Shown one piece after another: positions 48,877 to 58,231 of a DNA stretch of 64,000 nt. Source of the stretch: Polynucleobacter sp. HIN7 (GTDB taxonomy: Bacteria > Pseudomonadota > Gammaproteobacteria > Burkholderiales > Burkholderiaceae); assembly GCF_030297595.1 (NCBI RefSeq), contig NZ_AP028138.1, forward strand, positions 1,240,001 to 1,304,000. The letters are read 5' to 3'. The position numbers and the translations under genes are program-made. Under the pieces are notes generated by a model. That model saw only the letters and a program-made list of their open reading frames with translations, was not told the DNA's origin and ran no database searches. How positions within the stretch are numbered: the first letter of the stretch is position 1; every line of letters begins with the position of its first letter.

Positions 48877-49899
48877 TTAAACTTTGTCGTACACCACTTC
48901 AAGGGTTTTCTTGACGACCGCGTCTTTGCCCATCATGTCAACTTCGGTAGCGGGCTCAAGTACGTAGTCACGGCCAGTAATGTCTGATGAGAAGAGCCCT
49001 AAGAGATCGTCTTGGCTGAGCGGCTTGGGTCGTACCGGCGGTGCATCGGCAACATTGGTCGCCAACTCTTCAAACAGCGGTCCCCACTGCGTACCAGGAC
49101 GGCCGATGATTTCATAGCTAGCACTCTTACGCCGAATATCCTCATGCGCAGGAATCGCTGCCAAGACCGGAATGCCTACTTTTTCTGCGAAGGCTTGGGC
49201 TTCACCGGTGTTGTCATCCTTATTGATCACCATGCCTGCGACACCGACATTACCGCCCAGCTTACGGAAATACTCTACGGCGGAGCAGACATTGTTGGCA
49301 ACGTAGAGGGATTGCAAATCATTGCTACCCACCACGATCACTTTTTGACACATATCGCGTGCAATCGGCAATCCAAAACCACCGCACACCACATCGCCTA
49401 AGAAATCCAAGAGAACGTAATCAAATCCCCAATCATGAAAACCCAACTTCTCCAAGGTTTCAAAACCGTGAATGATGCCGCGACCACCGCAACCGCGCCC
49501 TACTTCAGGGCCACCGAGTTCCATCGCAAATACGCCATCGCGTTTAAAGCACACATCGCCAATCGATACAGAATCACCCGATAACTTTTTCTTCGAGGAG
49601 GTTTCAATGATCGTTGGGCAGGCTTTGCCTCCAAACAATAAGGAGGTCGTATCACTCTTCGGATCGCAACCAATCAGCAATACTTTCTTACCTTGCTGCG
49701 CCATCATGTAAGAAAGATTGGCGAGGGTAAAACTTTTACCAATTCCGCCCTTGCCGTAAATGGCGATGATTTGGGTTTCTTTGGTCACCGGTCCTTTGTG
49801 GACTGGGTCTGGTTCCATGTCAGCCTCTTTTTTGAGATTGACAAATTGCACCGTTGCTTCGGCTGGCACACCTTCTAATTTTGCGGTTGCTGGACTCAT
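48877..49899 (-). CDS. bchX: Chlorophyllide a reductase iron protein
   Basis: A NifH-like ATPase of about 340 aa that feeds electrons to BchYZ. The P-loop GKGGIGKS and the cluster motifs GRGCGGRG and GDVVCGGFG are present. The ATG at 49899 overlaps the bchC stop as ATGA and is preferred to an ATG at 49914. The first 30 residues or so before the P-loop domain are a leader of the kind usual in BchX. Confidence 0.96.
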   Translation of the reverse strand: MSPATAKLEGVPAEATVQFVNLKKEADMEPDPVHKGPVTKETQIIAIYGKGGIGKSFTLANLSYMMAQQGKKVLLIGCDPKSDTTSLLFGGKACPTIIETSSKKKLSGDSVSIGDVCFKRDGVFAMELGGPEVGRGCGGRGIIHGFETLEKLGFHDWGFDYVLLDFLGDVVCGGFGLPIARDMCQKVIVVGSNDLQSLYVANNVCSAVEYFRKLGGNVGVAGMVINKDDNTGEAQAFAEKVGIPVLAAIPAHEDIRRKSASYEIIGRPGTQWGPLFEELATNVADAPPVRPKPLSQDDLLGLFSSDITGRDYVLEPATEVDMMGKDAVVKKTLEVVYDKV

Positions 49900-50846
49900 T
49901 GCAAGGTTCTCCAATCAAGGACCATCTTTAAACAATCTTTATCGCTAAACGCTTGGCGATAGGCTTTATCCGCATGCGCAGGTGATGCATGATGCGTAAT
50001 TAATCCATCTAGTGAGAGTCGACCTGACTCGGCTAAATGTTTCACGGCTAATAAATCCTTAGGCTGCCATTGCGCTGCCACCCGAATGCGGGCTTCGCGC
50101 ATAAATGCTTGTGGGAATGAGAAGGTCATGGGTGCGTCATAAAAGCCAGCCAGGACAATTTCACCACCGGGCGCCAAACACAAAATCAAGGTATCCAGTA
50201 ATGAAGCGTCGCCACTCACATCCACAATCGTTTTGTAATACCGTTTTTGGTCTGCCTTTGGATCAATCACTTCATAGCCAATTGCTCCGGTGCGACGATC
50301 AGCATCGGTTTCCCAAACCACTGGGCTTTTTCCAGCAAGTACGGCAATCCGTGCAATCAGGCGGCCCAAAACACCATGGCCAATAATCAGATCAGGCTGT
50401 TGACTGCCTTCAGCCGATGTGACGTGATGCGCAGTTGCTGCCAATGCAAACAAAACGGCTTCTGCGCCTAATTTGTTGTCCACGCCAATCACCCGACTGG
50501 CCGGTACCACTACGCGTGATGCTGCGCCACCGAAGAGACCTTTCACATCACCGAAGCAACGTGCTCCTGGAACAAATACGCGTTGGCCAGGCTGATACCC
50601 TGACCGAATCCCTGCTTGATAAATTTTGCCGACGGACTCATAACCCGGAACGAGTGGATAACCCATGCCCGGGAAGTGGGGCATGCGCCCACTCCATAGA
50701 AGTTTTTCAGTACCTGTACTAATACCGCTCCATTCAATATCAACCACAACATCCGTCTCTGTGACGGGTGATAACTTCAGCTCACTCAAGACAACGCTCT
50801 CGGGCTTCTCGAGCACGATGGCCTTTGCTTGATAGATTGTGTTCAT
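49896..50846 (-). CDS. bchC: Bacteriochlorophyllide a dehydrogenase
   Basis: A 316-aa medium-chain alcohol dehydrogenase-type enzyme that oxidises the 3-hydroxyethyl group of hydroxyethyl-bacteriochlorophyllide a to acetyl. GISTGTEKLLWSGRMPHFPGMGYPLVPGYESVG is the conserved N-terminal region. A nucleotide-binding motif (LIIGHGVLGRLIARI) follows. It leads the bchCXYZ-puf segment. A perfect PpsR site lies 30-47 bases upstream. Confidence 0.95.
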   Translation of the reverse strand: MNTIYQAKAIVLEKPESVVLSELKLSPVTETDVVVDIEWSGISTGTEKLLWSGRMPHFPGMGYPLVPGYESVGKIYQAGIRSGYQPGQRVFVPGARCFGDVKGLFGGAASRVVVPASRVIGVDNKLGAEAVLFALAATAHHVTSAEGSQQPDLIIGHGVLGRLIARIAVLAGKSPVVWETDADRRTGAIGYEVIDPKADQKRYYKTIVDVSGDASLLDTLILCLAPGGEIVLAGFYDAPMTFSFPQAFMREARIRVAAQWQPKDLLAVKHLAESGRLSLDGLITHHASPAHADKAYRQAFSDKDCLKMVLDWRTLQ

Positions 50847-50875
50847 AGTGTCATTTCTTATTTACATATTTTATG

Positions 50876-50893
50876 TGTAAATATTTATTTACA
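50876..50893. promoter_or_regulatory. PpsR operator upstream of bchC
   Basis: TGTAAATATTTATTTACA is a perfect TGT-N12-ACA palindrome centred about 38 bases before the bchC start. It would control bchCXYZ-puf transcription separately from crtEF. Confidence 0.82.
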
Positions 50894-50927
50894 TGACTCA
50901 TTCTTCACCACTTTAGGGATAATTCAT

Positions 50928-50954
50928 CTAGGGGTTTCTACTAATGACCCCTAG
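50928..50954. promoter_or_regulatory. CTAGGGGT / ACCCCTAG inverted repeat upstream of bchC
   Basis: Two 8-base arms face each other across 11 bases, between the crtF stop and the bchC PpsR site. A further TAGGG half-site lies at 50914-50918. No T-run follows on either strand, so a terminator is unlikely; a protein-binding site related to the TAGGG/CCCTA elements elsewhere is possible. Confidence 0.45.
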
Positions 50955-50993
50955 TATTTACAAGGCTTTTGGGCAAAAATTGGCTTTTAAACT

Positions 50994-52178
50994 CTAACCC
51001 ACTGAAATCATTGGCTTTTTACAATGCAAGATCTGTGCATTCAAGGGGATAGCGGATGGCAATAGGCGAACAGCCTCAAAGCCGGCCTCGATCAGCATTT
51101 GGGTAATTTCCGCTTGGGAACGCGGTCTACCCCGACCCATTGCGAGCAAATAGAAGCCAAAGTAGGCATCCCCCATCGCTTCTTGCCCCGGAGTATTAGC
51201 CATTGGTTCTGCCAAAATCAAGCTCGCTCCTGGCTCTAAGGCATTGAAAACATTACGTAATAAGATTTTGACCCGGGAGTCATCATGATCAAAAATGACT
51301 CGAATCAGGGTGGCTACGTCGGCGCCCTTGGGCAATTCACCATCAAAGAAATTCCCCCCAATCGCTTGGATACGGTTTGATAGATCCGTTTTAGCAATCT
51401 GAGTGGTGGCCAACTCAGCCACGCCAGGAAGATCAAAAATCGTGCACCTCAACTGCGGATAAAGTTTTGCAAGTTGAGTCGCAAACGCGCCCTGCCCACC
51501 ACCAATGTCGAGTAATTGGCGGTGCTTAGCAAACGAGTAGGCATCTATTACCTCGGCGGTGACTAAAGGTTGAGTGTGCGCCATGAGCTTTGAATAGTTC
51601 GCAACGCGCTCGGCCGATAGCGATTCTGGTTTGGGATCGTGGGCATGATCGATATAGGGCCAATACTCGGCCATCGCCGCTTTCCCAGAAATATCACCAC
51701 GCAAGAGTGCTAACGGATCTTGCAGATCACGATAGAAATCGCCGTGATGAATAATCATATCGACGAGTGCGCGATTACCAACTAAAGGCGCCCCCAGCAT
51801 GCCAAGTGCATAGTGCTCGTTGTCTCGTTTTGTTAAAAGACGAATGGCAACTGCTGCGTCGAGTAAACGATTGAGGCCTGCGGGCGGTAACGCAATGCGC
51901 TCTTGCAATTGTGCTTTAGACAAAGAGCCGTTTGCGAGCAACTCAAACAAATTGACTTTGACACAAGCCAATAAAATTTGGGAATACACAAAGCCCGCCA
52001 TCACATCAAAAAGTGCGGAAGCCTGACCCCGCACAACCCAGCGTGTCAATGGAAAGTGCGCAGCCCAGCGCTGAAATCGGGGTGAGGCAATGACACTATT
52101 ACGCCAATCGGCGAAGGTGTCTTTCAATGAGCGGTGATGGGTTTGCGTGTCTTCGGACACACGCTCAGACAGTGGCAT
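50994..52178 (-). CDS. crtF: Carotenoid O-methyltransferase
   Basis: A 394-aa SAM-dependent O-methyltransferase that methylates the C1 hydroxyl of hydroxyneurosporene or demethylspheroidene. The SAM motif LLDIGGGQGAFATQLAKLYP and the following TIFDLPGVAELA are as in CrtF and plant-type O-methyltransferases. The dimerisation region lies N-terminal. It overlaps crtE by 14 bases and is followed by the bchC regulatory region. Confidence 0.93.
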   Translation of the reverse strand: MPLSERVSEDTQTHHRSLKDTFADWRNSVIASPRFQRWAAHFPLTRWVVRGQASALFDVMAGFVYSQILLACVKVNLFELLANGSLSKAQLQERIALPPAGLNRLLDAAVAIRLLTKRDNEHYALGMLGAPLVGNRALVDMIIHHGDFYRDLQDPLALLRGDISGKAAMAEYWPYIDHAHDPKPESLSAERVANYSKLMAHTQPLVTAEVIDAYSFAKHRQLLDIGGGQGAFATQLAKLYPQLRCTIFDLPGVAELATTQIAKTDLSNRIQAIGGNFFDGELPKGADVATLIRVIFDHDDSRVKILLRNVFNALEPGASLILAEPMANTPGQEAMGDAYFGFYLLAMGRGRPRSQAEITQMLIEAGFEAVRLLPSAIPLNAQILHCKKPMISVG

Positions 52179-53085
52179 GGTGATGCAGCGGTCGACTCGT
52201 ATTGATAAACCATGCTTCCGGAATCAAGCGTTCTGCCTCTTTCGCTACTAAAGCGCGCAGCATCTTCTCGCCTTTACACGACGGTATCGAATGAATTGCT
52301 TTGTAGACCAACTCATCAAAATGCTGAACCGCGCCCACCAATCCAAGATCTCGCGCAGAGCTTGGTCGATCATGAGCTAAATCTTGACCTTGTGGTTTAC
52401 CCATCGTCGCTTGATCAGCCAATACATCACGAATGTCATCAGCCACTTGATAGGCTTCACCTAACCACTCACCGAGTGGTTTCCAAGTATCGGCATCCGC
52501 TCCTGCGGCTTGTGCGCCCGCTGCGGTTGCCGCCTCAAAGAGTGAACCGGTTTTTTCTTTTTGGTATTGCGATAGTTGGACTTTGGATTCGCACTCCCAC
52601 GCTTGACCCGACACAATGCCGTGCGGCGCACCGACGGATGCAGCAATCGTTTTTAGAAGTGGTGCTAAGCGTAATGGCGAGCGCATGCTGCACGAAGCCA
52701 TGTACTGAAATGCCAACACAATCAGTGCATCACCCGCAAGCACGGCAATGCGCTCACCAAATGCGGCATGTACTGAGGGTTGGCCACGGCGCACCATGGC
52801 ATTATCAAAACAGGGCAAATCATCGTGCACCAGGGATGCGCAATGCAATAGCTCAATCGCGCCCGCAGCTGCAATCGATAAATCCGGATCGTCATCGCCG
52901 CAGGCGGCAGCGACCGCTAAACACAGTTGCGGCCGAATGCGCGCACCTCCTGGGAACACGGCGTGATGCAATGCCCTTTGTAAATTTTGTGGGGCTGTCT
53001 TAGACTCTGCGATGGCAAGCGCTTGATGCAAGCCCTTTTCAATGCGTTCTTGCATCGCTTGACTGGGGCTGATTTTTGAGCTCAT
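52165..53085 (-). CDS. crtE: Geranylgeranyl diphosphate synthase
   Basis: A 306-aa polyprenyl synthase that supplies C20 diphosphate both for carotenoids and for the bacteriochlorophyll tail. The first Asp-rich motif is in LVHDDLPCFDNAMVRRGQPS and the second in YQVADDIRDVLAD. It heads the crtEF-bchCXYZ-puf superoperon. The region shared with divergent bchO holds a perfect PpsR operator. Confidence 0.95.
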   Translation of the reverse strand: MSSKISPSQAMQERIEKGLHQALAIAESKTAPQNLQRALHHAVFPGGARIRPQLCLAVAAACGDDDPDLSIAAAGAIELLHCASLVHDDLPCFDNAMVRRGQPSVHAAFGERIAVLAGDALIVLAFQYMASCSMRSPLRLAPLLKTIAASVGAPHGIVSGQAWECESKVQLSQYQKEKTGSLFEAATAAGAQAAGADADTWKPLGEWLGEAYQVADDIRDVLADQATMGKPQGQDLAHDRPSSARDLGLVGAVQHFDELVYKAIHSIPSCKGEKMLRALVAKEAERLIPEAWFINTSRPLHHHATV

Positions 53086-53129
53086 GGCCGGCTTTCAGAG
53101 TTAATCGGGTCGCAATACGGGTAAAAAAG

Positions 53130-53147
53130 TGTAAATATTTTTTTACA
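53130..53147. promoter_or_regulatory. PpsR operator between crtE and bchO
   Basis: TGTAAATATTTTTTTACA is a TGT-N12-ACA palindrome, and its symmetry extends outward to AGTGTAAA / TTTACACT. It is the only such site in this divergent region and could act on both genes. Confidence 0.85.
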
Positions 53148-53170
53148 CTTATCATGATGATGAATATAGA
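53142..53170 (+). promoter_or_regulatory. Predicted bchO promoter
   Basis: TTTACA at 53142-53147 and TATAGA at 53165-53170 are separated by 17 bases. The -35 is the right arm of the PpsR palindrome, so PpsR would block RNA polymerase directly. Confidence 0.6.
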
Positions 53171-53202
53171 CAGCTAATGCAAGAGGGTCAATCAATCATA
53201 TC

Positions 53203-53216
53203 TAGGGAAAACCCTA
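53203..53216. promoter_or_regulatory. Perfect TAGGG-AAAA-CCCTA element abutting the bchO start codon
   Basis: A perfect 5-bp-arm inverted repeat with a 4-base spacer ends at the base before the bchO ATG. AGGG at 53204-53207 is also the only plausible ribosome-binding site, so a protein bound here could affect translation or early transcription. Confidence 0.5.
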
Positions 53217-54089
53217 ATGAGTTCCATTAATCGCATTCCCTACGACTGGCCAAACCGCCAAATTAGCCGCTCCGTCACCGTGGGCGACCTCACCTGGCAC
53301 ATCCAAATCTCAGGCAAAGGGCCGGTAATTTTGTTACTGCATGGCACCGGTTCCTCCACACACTCTTGGGGCGAGCTCACGCCTTTACTCAATCAAGAGG
53401 CGCAAGTTCTTAACGTCGATCTACCAGGGCACGCCTTTACTCTGGGAGCTTCAGTGGACTCCTTACGACTCGAGCAGATCGCAAGTAATTTGATTGCACT
53501 GATTGGCGAACTCAAAATGGGATGGCCAACCATCGTCGTTGGTCATTCTGCTGGCGCTCCCCTAGCACTCGCCTTTGCTAATCTGGCACCCACCAAACCA
53601 CAAGTGATTATTGGTCTAAATCCCTCACTAATTCCGCCGCCGCCGAGCTACACCCAATTTTTTGGACCCATGTTGGGGCCAGTCACTAAATCAGCAACGC
53701 TGGCATCGATTCTGGCAAAGCTTGCACCACTCTCAGGTATGACCGATCGATTACTAGATTCCACCAATACCAATTTGCCAGAAACGAATCGCAATTACTA
53801 TCGGCGCCTCTTTCAATCACCCGAGCATGTGCGCGGTGCCATGAACTTTATGGCCTCGGCCAATATCGATCAAGTACTCAAAGCCGGCTCAAACCTTTCA
53901 AGCAAGTTAATTTGGGTGATTGGCGAGAGTGATCAATGGGTCCCAGAAATGGGCTTGAAGAAAATCATCAGCCAGTACTTTCCTAAATCCACCGTGATCT
54001 ATTGGCCAGGTGGTCACATCATGCACGAAGTGGAAACTGCCAAGACCGCTGATCTAATCTTGAGTGAGCTGCGCGCCCTGAAGAAGTAA
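53217..54089 (+). CDS. bchO: Alpha/beta hydrolase, Mg-chelatase-associated protein
   Basis: A 290-aa alpha/beta hydrolase of the BchO type. The oxyanion region LLHGTGSSTHSWGEL and the nucleophile elbow VVGHSAGAPLALAF are present, with a C-terminal His in GGHIMHE. BchO genes cluster with bchI and bchD in purple bacteria, but the reaction is not established. Here it is transcribed towards bchD rather than with it, from its own PpsR-linked promoter. Confidence 0.9.
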   Translation: MSSINRIPYDWPNRQISRSVTVGDLTWHIQISGKGPVILLLHGTGSSTHSWGELTPLLNQEAQVLNVDLPGHAFTLGASVDSLRLEQIASNLIALIGELKMGWPTIVVGHSAGAPLALAFANLAPTKPQVIIGLNPSLIPPPPSYTQFFGPMLGPVTKSATLASILAKLAPLSGMTDRLLDSTNTNLPETNRNYYRRLFQSPEHVRGAMNFMASANIDQVLKAGSNLSSKLIWVIGESDQWVPEMGLKKIISQYFPKSTVIYWPGGHIMHEVETAKTADLILSELRALKK

Positions 54090-54095
54090 TTGGCT

Positions 54096-55895
54096 CTAGG
54101 TATGCAAAACACCTAAGACTGCTTGCGAGAGTTCGTGCGCGCGTGCATGCGGTAAGGGCAAATAGTACGAACCAATCAGTCGGGCAATATGCCCCCCCTC
54201 CTCGCGCGCTTGCGGCGAGGTATCGATCCATAAACTGCGTACCTTGATCTGTGATGCTAGCTTTGCGGATTGCTCAGCATCAACTTGCGCTTGGGTGCGA
54301 CCTGGTGTGCCGTCGCGTGCAATATTGGCGCGACCATCGGTTAAGAACACCAAGGTGGGGGTCATGCCTTTTTTAAGTGACCCCTTCGCCAGTGCAAAAG
54401 CTGTATCAATCGCAAGGGCTAGCGGTGTGCCGCCCCCACCAGGCAGTGACGCTAATGAGCGCTTCGCTCTAACCAGGGAACGGGTTGGGCTTAACAACAG
54501 TTCTGCTTCGCTTCCCCGAAAACTAATGAGTGCTACCTGATCGCGTCGCACATAGCACTCTGCAAGCAGTAACTCCACTGCACCTTTTGCTTCGGCTAAA
54601 CGATTGATCGCCGCAGAGCCCGAGGCATCGACCACAAAAGTGGTGAGTGTTTGATTACGCTGTCGATAGCGTTTGATGCGCAGATCATCCTTACGAATGA
54701 GGATTTTTGGCTGAGACGGATTCTGACTACTCTTAAGTTGGACTTGACGAATCCGCTGCCAGGGTACTGCAGCGCGCAGAGTATCCATCAAACTCAATCG
54801 TTGATTACCAGAGGGCATACCGGGCTTTGAGCCCATTGGTCGACCACGCTGATGACTCAATTGACTCGCGCCTGCCTTACCAGCTGAGTGATTTTTTTGG
54901 CGTACCAACGCGAGTTGAGTGAGTCGATCAAGCAGCTCGCGAGGGATCGCTGCCTGTGCGGCTTCTAATACTTGATCTTCAAGAACTTCTGTCTCTTGAT
55001 TCCGAGATGAAGTCTCCTCTGAATTAGCTTCCTCGTTTTCTTCGGTGTCTGGTTCAGGATTGGGCTCATCCTCAGCTTGAGTCTCGTCGGTCGTATTGGG
55101 TAGTTGGGTTGCTCTCGGCAGCAGTACCAGGGTCACCGCGCGCTCAAGATGTTCTTTGCTTGGCTCACTCTCATGCCATTCGAGATCCATCGCGGCCAAG
55201 TACCTCGCAGCTCTTGCTGCAAATTGCACCGCGCGCAAGGAAATAATGCCTAACTGCGCCGCAATTCCGACAAGTGCCACGTATTGCTCATCACCGAGGG
55301 TGATTTGCTCAACCCGCTCTTGAATATTTTCGCGATCGAGATCAATGAACTCCGCATCGAGTTTGGCATCGGGTAGGTCATGCCATGCGATCGAATCTAA
55401 ATCGATATAAAACGCGCAGCGCTCGATCAATTTTGGATTCACACTCTCGTCTTCTTCAATACTTTCATCAAGAGCGATCACTCCCATCGCGCAGGCAATG
55501 CGTTCTCCATGACCATCACGCTCAACCTGAATGGCGCCATGATCGAGGGCGGCTGCAATACGTGCCACTGTGCCTGCTTCCACTCGCTCAGCCATTGGCA
55601 AAATCACGAGGCTTTGATCGCAGTGACTTAAGAGCCCCGGTCGAAAGATTGGCTTACCTGCAATGATGGTGGCTTCAATATCCAAACCACCTAGTAAGTT
55701 CTCATCTGAGATACCGCTGGGGATCTTCCGTAATGGTGTTGCTAAACCATGATGGCGTGCAAGCTGTTCAAGGGTTTGTAACCAGCGCTCGCGCACAGGT
55801 CCTGAGCGCGCATGCACAATCACCCCACCAAATTCATGGGGTACGAGAGTCATTAACTGCGCAACGTGCAGGCAAGTTAACCAGTAAGGGTTCAT
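54096..55895 (-). CDS. bchD: Magnesium chelatase subunit D
   Basis: A 599-aa AAA-type subunit that bridges BchI and BchH in Mg insertion into protoporphyrin IX. An N-terminal AAA-like part without a good Walker A is followed by an acidic linker (about 265-310, rich in Glu and Asn). The C-terminal von Willebrand A domain has the metal site DASGS (VVDASGSAAINRLAEAKGA). It follows bchI by 3 bases. Confidence 0.95.
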   Translation of the reverse strand: MNPYWLTCLHVAQLMTLVPHEFGGVIVHARSGPVRERWLQTLEQLARHHGLATPLRKIPSGISDENLLGGLDIEATIIAGKPIFRPGLLSHCDQSLVILPMAERVEAGTVARIAAALDHGAIQVERDGHGERIACAMGVIALDESIEEDESVNPKLIERCAFYIDLDSIAWHDLPDAKLDAEFIDLDRENIQERVEQITLGDEQYVALVGIAAQLGIISLRAVQFAARAARYLAAMDLEWHESEPSKEHLERAVTLVLLPRATQLPNTTDETQAEDEPNPEPDTEENEEANSEETSSRNQETEVLEDQVLEAAQAAIPRELLDRLTQLALVRQKNHSAGKAGASQLSHQRGRPMGSKPGMPSGNQRLSLMDTLRAAVPWQRIRQVQLKSSQNPSQPKILIRKDDLRIKRYRQRNQTLTTFVVDASGSAAINRLAEAKGAVELLLAECYVRRDQVALISFRGSEAELLLSPTRSLVRAKRSLASLPGGGGTPLALAIDTAFALAKGSLKKGMTPTLVFLTDGRANIARDGTPGRTQAQVDAEQSAKLASQIKVRSLWIDTSPQAREEGGHIARLIGSYYLPLPHARAHELSQAVLGVLHT

Positions 55896-55898
55896 GCC

Positions 55899-56918
55899 TT
55901 AAGCAAATAACTCATCAAGTGCCCGTTGCACACGCGTTGCCGAACTGGATTCGTCGAGAGGGTTGCGACGCAAGCGATGTTGTAGGGCAGGCACTGCAAT
56001 GCGCTTGAGATGATCGCGCGTGACCTTATTCTTTCCATCGAGGGCAGCGACTGCGCGTGAGGCGCGCAAGAGTGTAAGCTCACCACGTAGGCCATCGGTA
56101 CCAAGATGGGCGCACAGCGTACTGGCATCGTGTAGCAATTTGTCATCAACCTTGACGCTGGCTAGTTTCTTGCGCGCATTGGCCATCATCTCCCGAATCT
56201 TCGCGTCTTCTTTATCCCAGATCTTCATGAAGGCCTCGGGGTTACGCTCAAAGGCATCACGTCGTTTAATGATCTCGACACGGCTGGGCATATCGCTTGG
56301 GGTTTTCACCTCCACGGCTAGGCCAAAACGATCTAAGAGTTGGGGGCGCAACTCGCCCTCCTCGGGGTTGCCACTGCCCACCAATACAAATCGGGCAGGA
56401 TGGCGCACACTCAAGCCTTCGCGCTCCACCACATTTTGTCCCGAAGCAGCGACATCAATGAGTAGATCAACTAAGTGATCATCCAACAAATTAACCTCAT
56501 CAATGTATAAGAATCCGCGATTGGCTTTGGCTAACAAGCCGGGCTCAAAGGCTTTCTCACCAAGCGTTAAAGCTTTCTCGATATCCAAGGCCCCAAGTAC
56601 TCGATCCTCGGTTGCCCCCAAGGGGAGGTCCACCACGGGTACGGGGCGCAGCTCCGTTTTGGGTTTGGTTTTTGCTCCCGAACTACAAATAGTACATAGG
56701 CCTGCCATCGCTTTTGGATCGCATCCATACGCGCAGTCTTTCACAACGGTCATGGTGGGTAAGAGTGCTGCGAGACCTCGAACCGCAGTTGACTTCCCGG
56801 TGCCGCGATCTCCCATCACCAGTACACCGCCAATACTAGGCTCCAATGCAGCTACCAAAATAGCAAGCTTCATATCCTCTTGGCCCACAATGGCTGAGAA
56901 GGGGTAGTTACGGGTCAT
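55899..56918 (-). CDS. bchI: Magnesium chelatase subunit I
   Basis: A 339-aa AAA+ ATPase motor of Mg chelatase. Walker A GDRGTGKS is at 36-43 and Walker B LYIDEVNLL around Asp139-Glu140. Four cysteines (61, 65, 74, 77) in the insert after Walker A could form a redox or metal site. The ATG at 56918 has AGGAG just upstream; the longer in-frame start at 57032 only adds unrelated leader. It is divergent from psiE. Confidence 0.96.
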   Translation of the reverse strand: MTRNYPFSAIVGQEDMKLAILVAALEPSIGGVLVMGDRGTGKSTAVRGLAALLPTMTVVKDCAYGCDPKAMAGLCTICSSGAKTKPKTELRPVPVVDLPLGATEDRVLGALDIEKALTLGEKAFEPGLLAKANRGFLYIDEVNLLDDHLVDLLIDVAASGQNVVEREGLSVRHPARFVLVGSGNPEEGELRPQLLDRFGLAVEVKTPSDMPSRVEIIKRRDAFERNPEAFMKIWDKEDAKIREMMANARKKLASVKVDDKLLHDASTLCAHLGTDGLRGELTLLRASRAVAALDGKNKVTRDHLKRIAVPALQHRLRRNPLDESSSATRVQRALDELFA

Positions 56919-57013
56919 GCAAGCGCTCCTTGAATAAACTTTATTGGTTTGTCGCCAAATTAAGGTTAAATATAAGGCATCTAACGGGCAATGAGCCCAA
57001 TTGAGGAAAAACG

Positions 57014-57472
57014 ATGAGCGATAAGACCCCAAAGAGCATTAAAAGCGTTGAAGAGCGCATCGAGTCTTGGTTTATTCCAACTGGCAATCTGTTTGTTTCC
57101 CTGTTTCATCGTATTGCCCTCTTTGCAATTGGTGCGGCTACCGTATGGGCCGCTGGGATGAGCTTTCTGGAAATGATGCATAAGCCCTATGCCTCAGTTC
57201 AAGATTTACTCCTTCTATTTATTTATCTAGAAATTGGTGCAATGGTTGGCATTTACTTTAAGACCAATCACATGCCTGTGCGCTTCTTGATTTACATTGC
57301 CATTACTGCCGTCACGCGGCTGATCATCGATCTGGTTGGCACGAAGCACGAAGCCGACATGGGCATCTTGCTAATGGGCCTCACCATTTTCGTCTTAGCA
57401 CTCGCCAATGCTCTCGTACGCTATGCCTCCAATAAATTTCCCAGTAAAACCGATCATCCGGGTGGTGATTAA
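57014..57472 (+). CDS. psiE: PsiE family (phosphate-starvation-inducible) membrane protein
   Basis: A 152-aa protein with four hydrophobic helices matching the PsiE family. Segments are WFIPTGNLFVSLFHRIALF, LLLFIYLEIGAMVGIYF and PVRFLIYIAITAVTRLIIDL. The function is unknown. GAGGAA lies 7 bases before the ATG. It opens a small plus-strand unit, with the aldolase and tautomerase genes, that is not obviously linked to photosynthesis but lies inside the cluster. Confidence 0.85.
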   Translation: MSDKTPKSIKSVEERIESWFIPTGNLFVSLFHRIALFAIGAATVWAAGMSFLEMMHKPYASVQDLLLLFIYLEIGAMVGIYFKTNHMPVRFLIYIAITAVTRLIIDLVGTKHEADMGILLMGLTIFVLALANALVRYASNKFPSKTDHPGGD

Positions 57473-57474
57473 AC

Positions 57475-58203
57475 GTGAGTCCTACTGAGCAACAAACCCG
57501 GATTGATTTAGCGGCCTGTTATCGCTTGTGTGCATTTGAGGGCTGGGATGATCTCATTTATACCCATATCTCAGCAACGGTTCCAGGAGAGCCCAATCAT
57601 TATCTGATTAATCCGTTTGGCTATCAGTTTGATGAAATCACCGCATCGAATTTGGTAAAGGTCAATACCCAAGGTGAGATTGTGGATCCCAACTCACCCT
57701 ACCGCGTTAATCCCACCGGCTTTGCGATTCATGGGGCAGTGCATCGCGCCCGCCCCGATGCGAACTGCGTGATGCATCTACATAACACCGCTGGGATTGC
57801 GGTATCAGCGCAGGAGAACGGTTTATTACCCCTTTCGCAGCATGCCATGCGCTTTATGGGACATCTGGGATACCACGATTACGAAGGTGTTGCTCTCACC
57901 GAATCCGAAGGAAAGCGCCTTACTGAATCCCTGGGTAAGCACCCTGCCATGCTATTGCGTAACCACGGCACGCTCACCGTAGGTCGTACCATCGGTGAAG
58001 CCTATGTGGTAATGGCCACCCTGATTAAAGCCTGCGAGATTCAGATTGCCGCTCTATCGAGTCCACAACTGCATCTACCCAAGCAAAGTGTGATCCAAAA
58101 AGCTGCCGATGAGTTACATGATGGCGGTGCCGAAGAAGGAATACTAGAGTGGCCCGCCCTACTACGAATGCTCGATCGCTTTGATGAGAGCTATAAAGAT
58201 TAA
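57475..58203 (+). CDS. Class II aldolase/adducin family protein
   Basis: A 242-aa zinc-dependent aldolase-fold protein. The metal-binding histidines are in CVMHLHNTAG (HxH) and in LLRNHGTLTVG. A GTG start lies 2 bases after the psiE stop, suggesting coupling. The substrate is not evident. The family includes fuculose- and ribulose-phosphate aldolases as well as decarboxylases. Confidence 0.85.
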   Translation: MSPTEQQTRIDLAACYRLCAFEGWDDLIYTHISATVPGEPNHYLINPFGYQFDEITASNLVKVNTQGEIVDPNSPYRVNPTGFAIHGAVHRARPDANCVMHLHNTAGIAVSAQENGLLPLSQHAMRFMGHLGYHDYEGVALTESEGKRLTESLGKHPAMLLRNHGTLTVGRTIGEAYVVMATLIKACEIQIAALSSPQLHLPKQSVIQKAADELHDGGAEEGILEWPALLRMLDRFDESYKD

Positions 58204-58231
58204 TTAACTAAATCACAGACAAGGAGTTGAT

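Noticed and set aside
50928..50954. Terminator for crtEF
   Set aside because: The arms pair well but no T-run follows on either strand, and the superoperon is expected to continue into bchC.
52212..53003. 263-aa ORF antisense to crtE
   Set aside because: It lies wholly opposite a well-supported gene, is rich in Arg, His, Pro and Gln as shadow frames are, and shows no domain.
56020..56478. 152-aa ORF antisense to bchI
   Set aside because: Shadow of the conserved bchI frame; Ser/Arg-rich with no recognisable motif.
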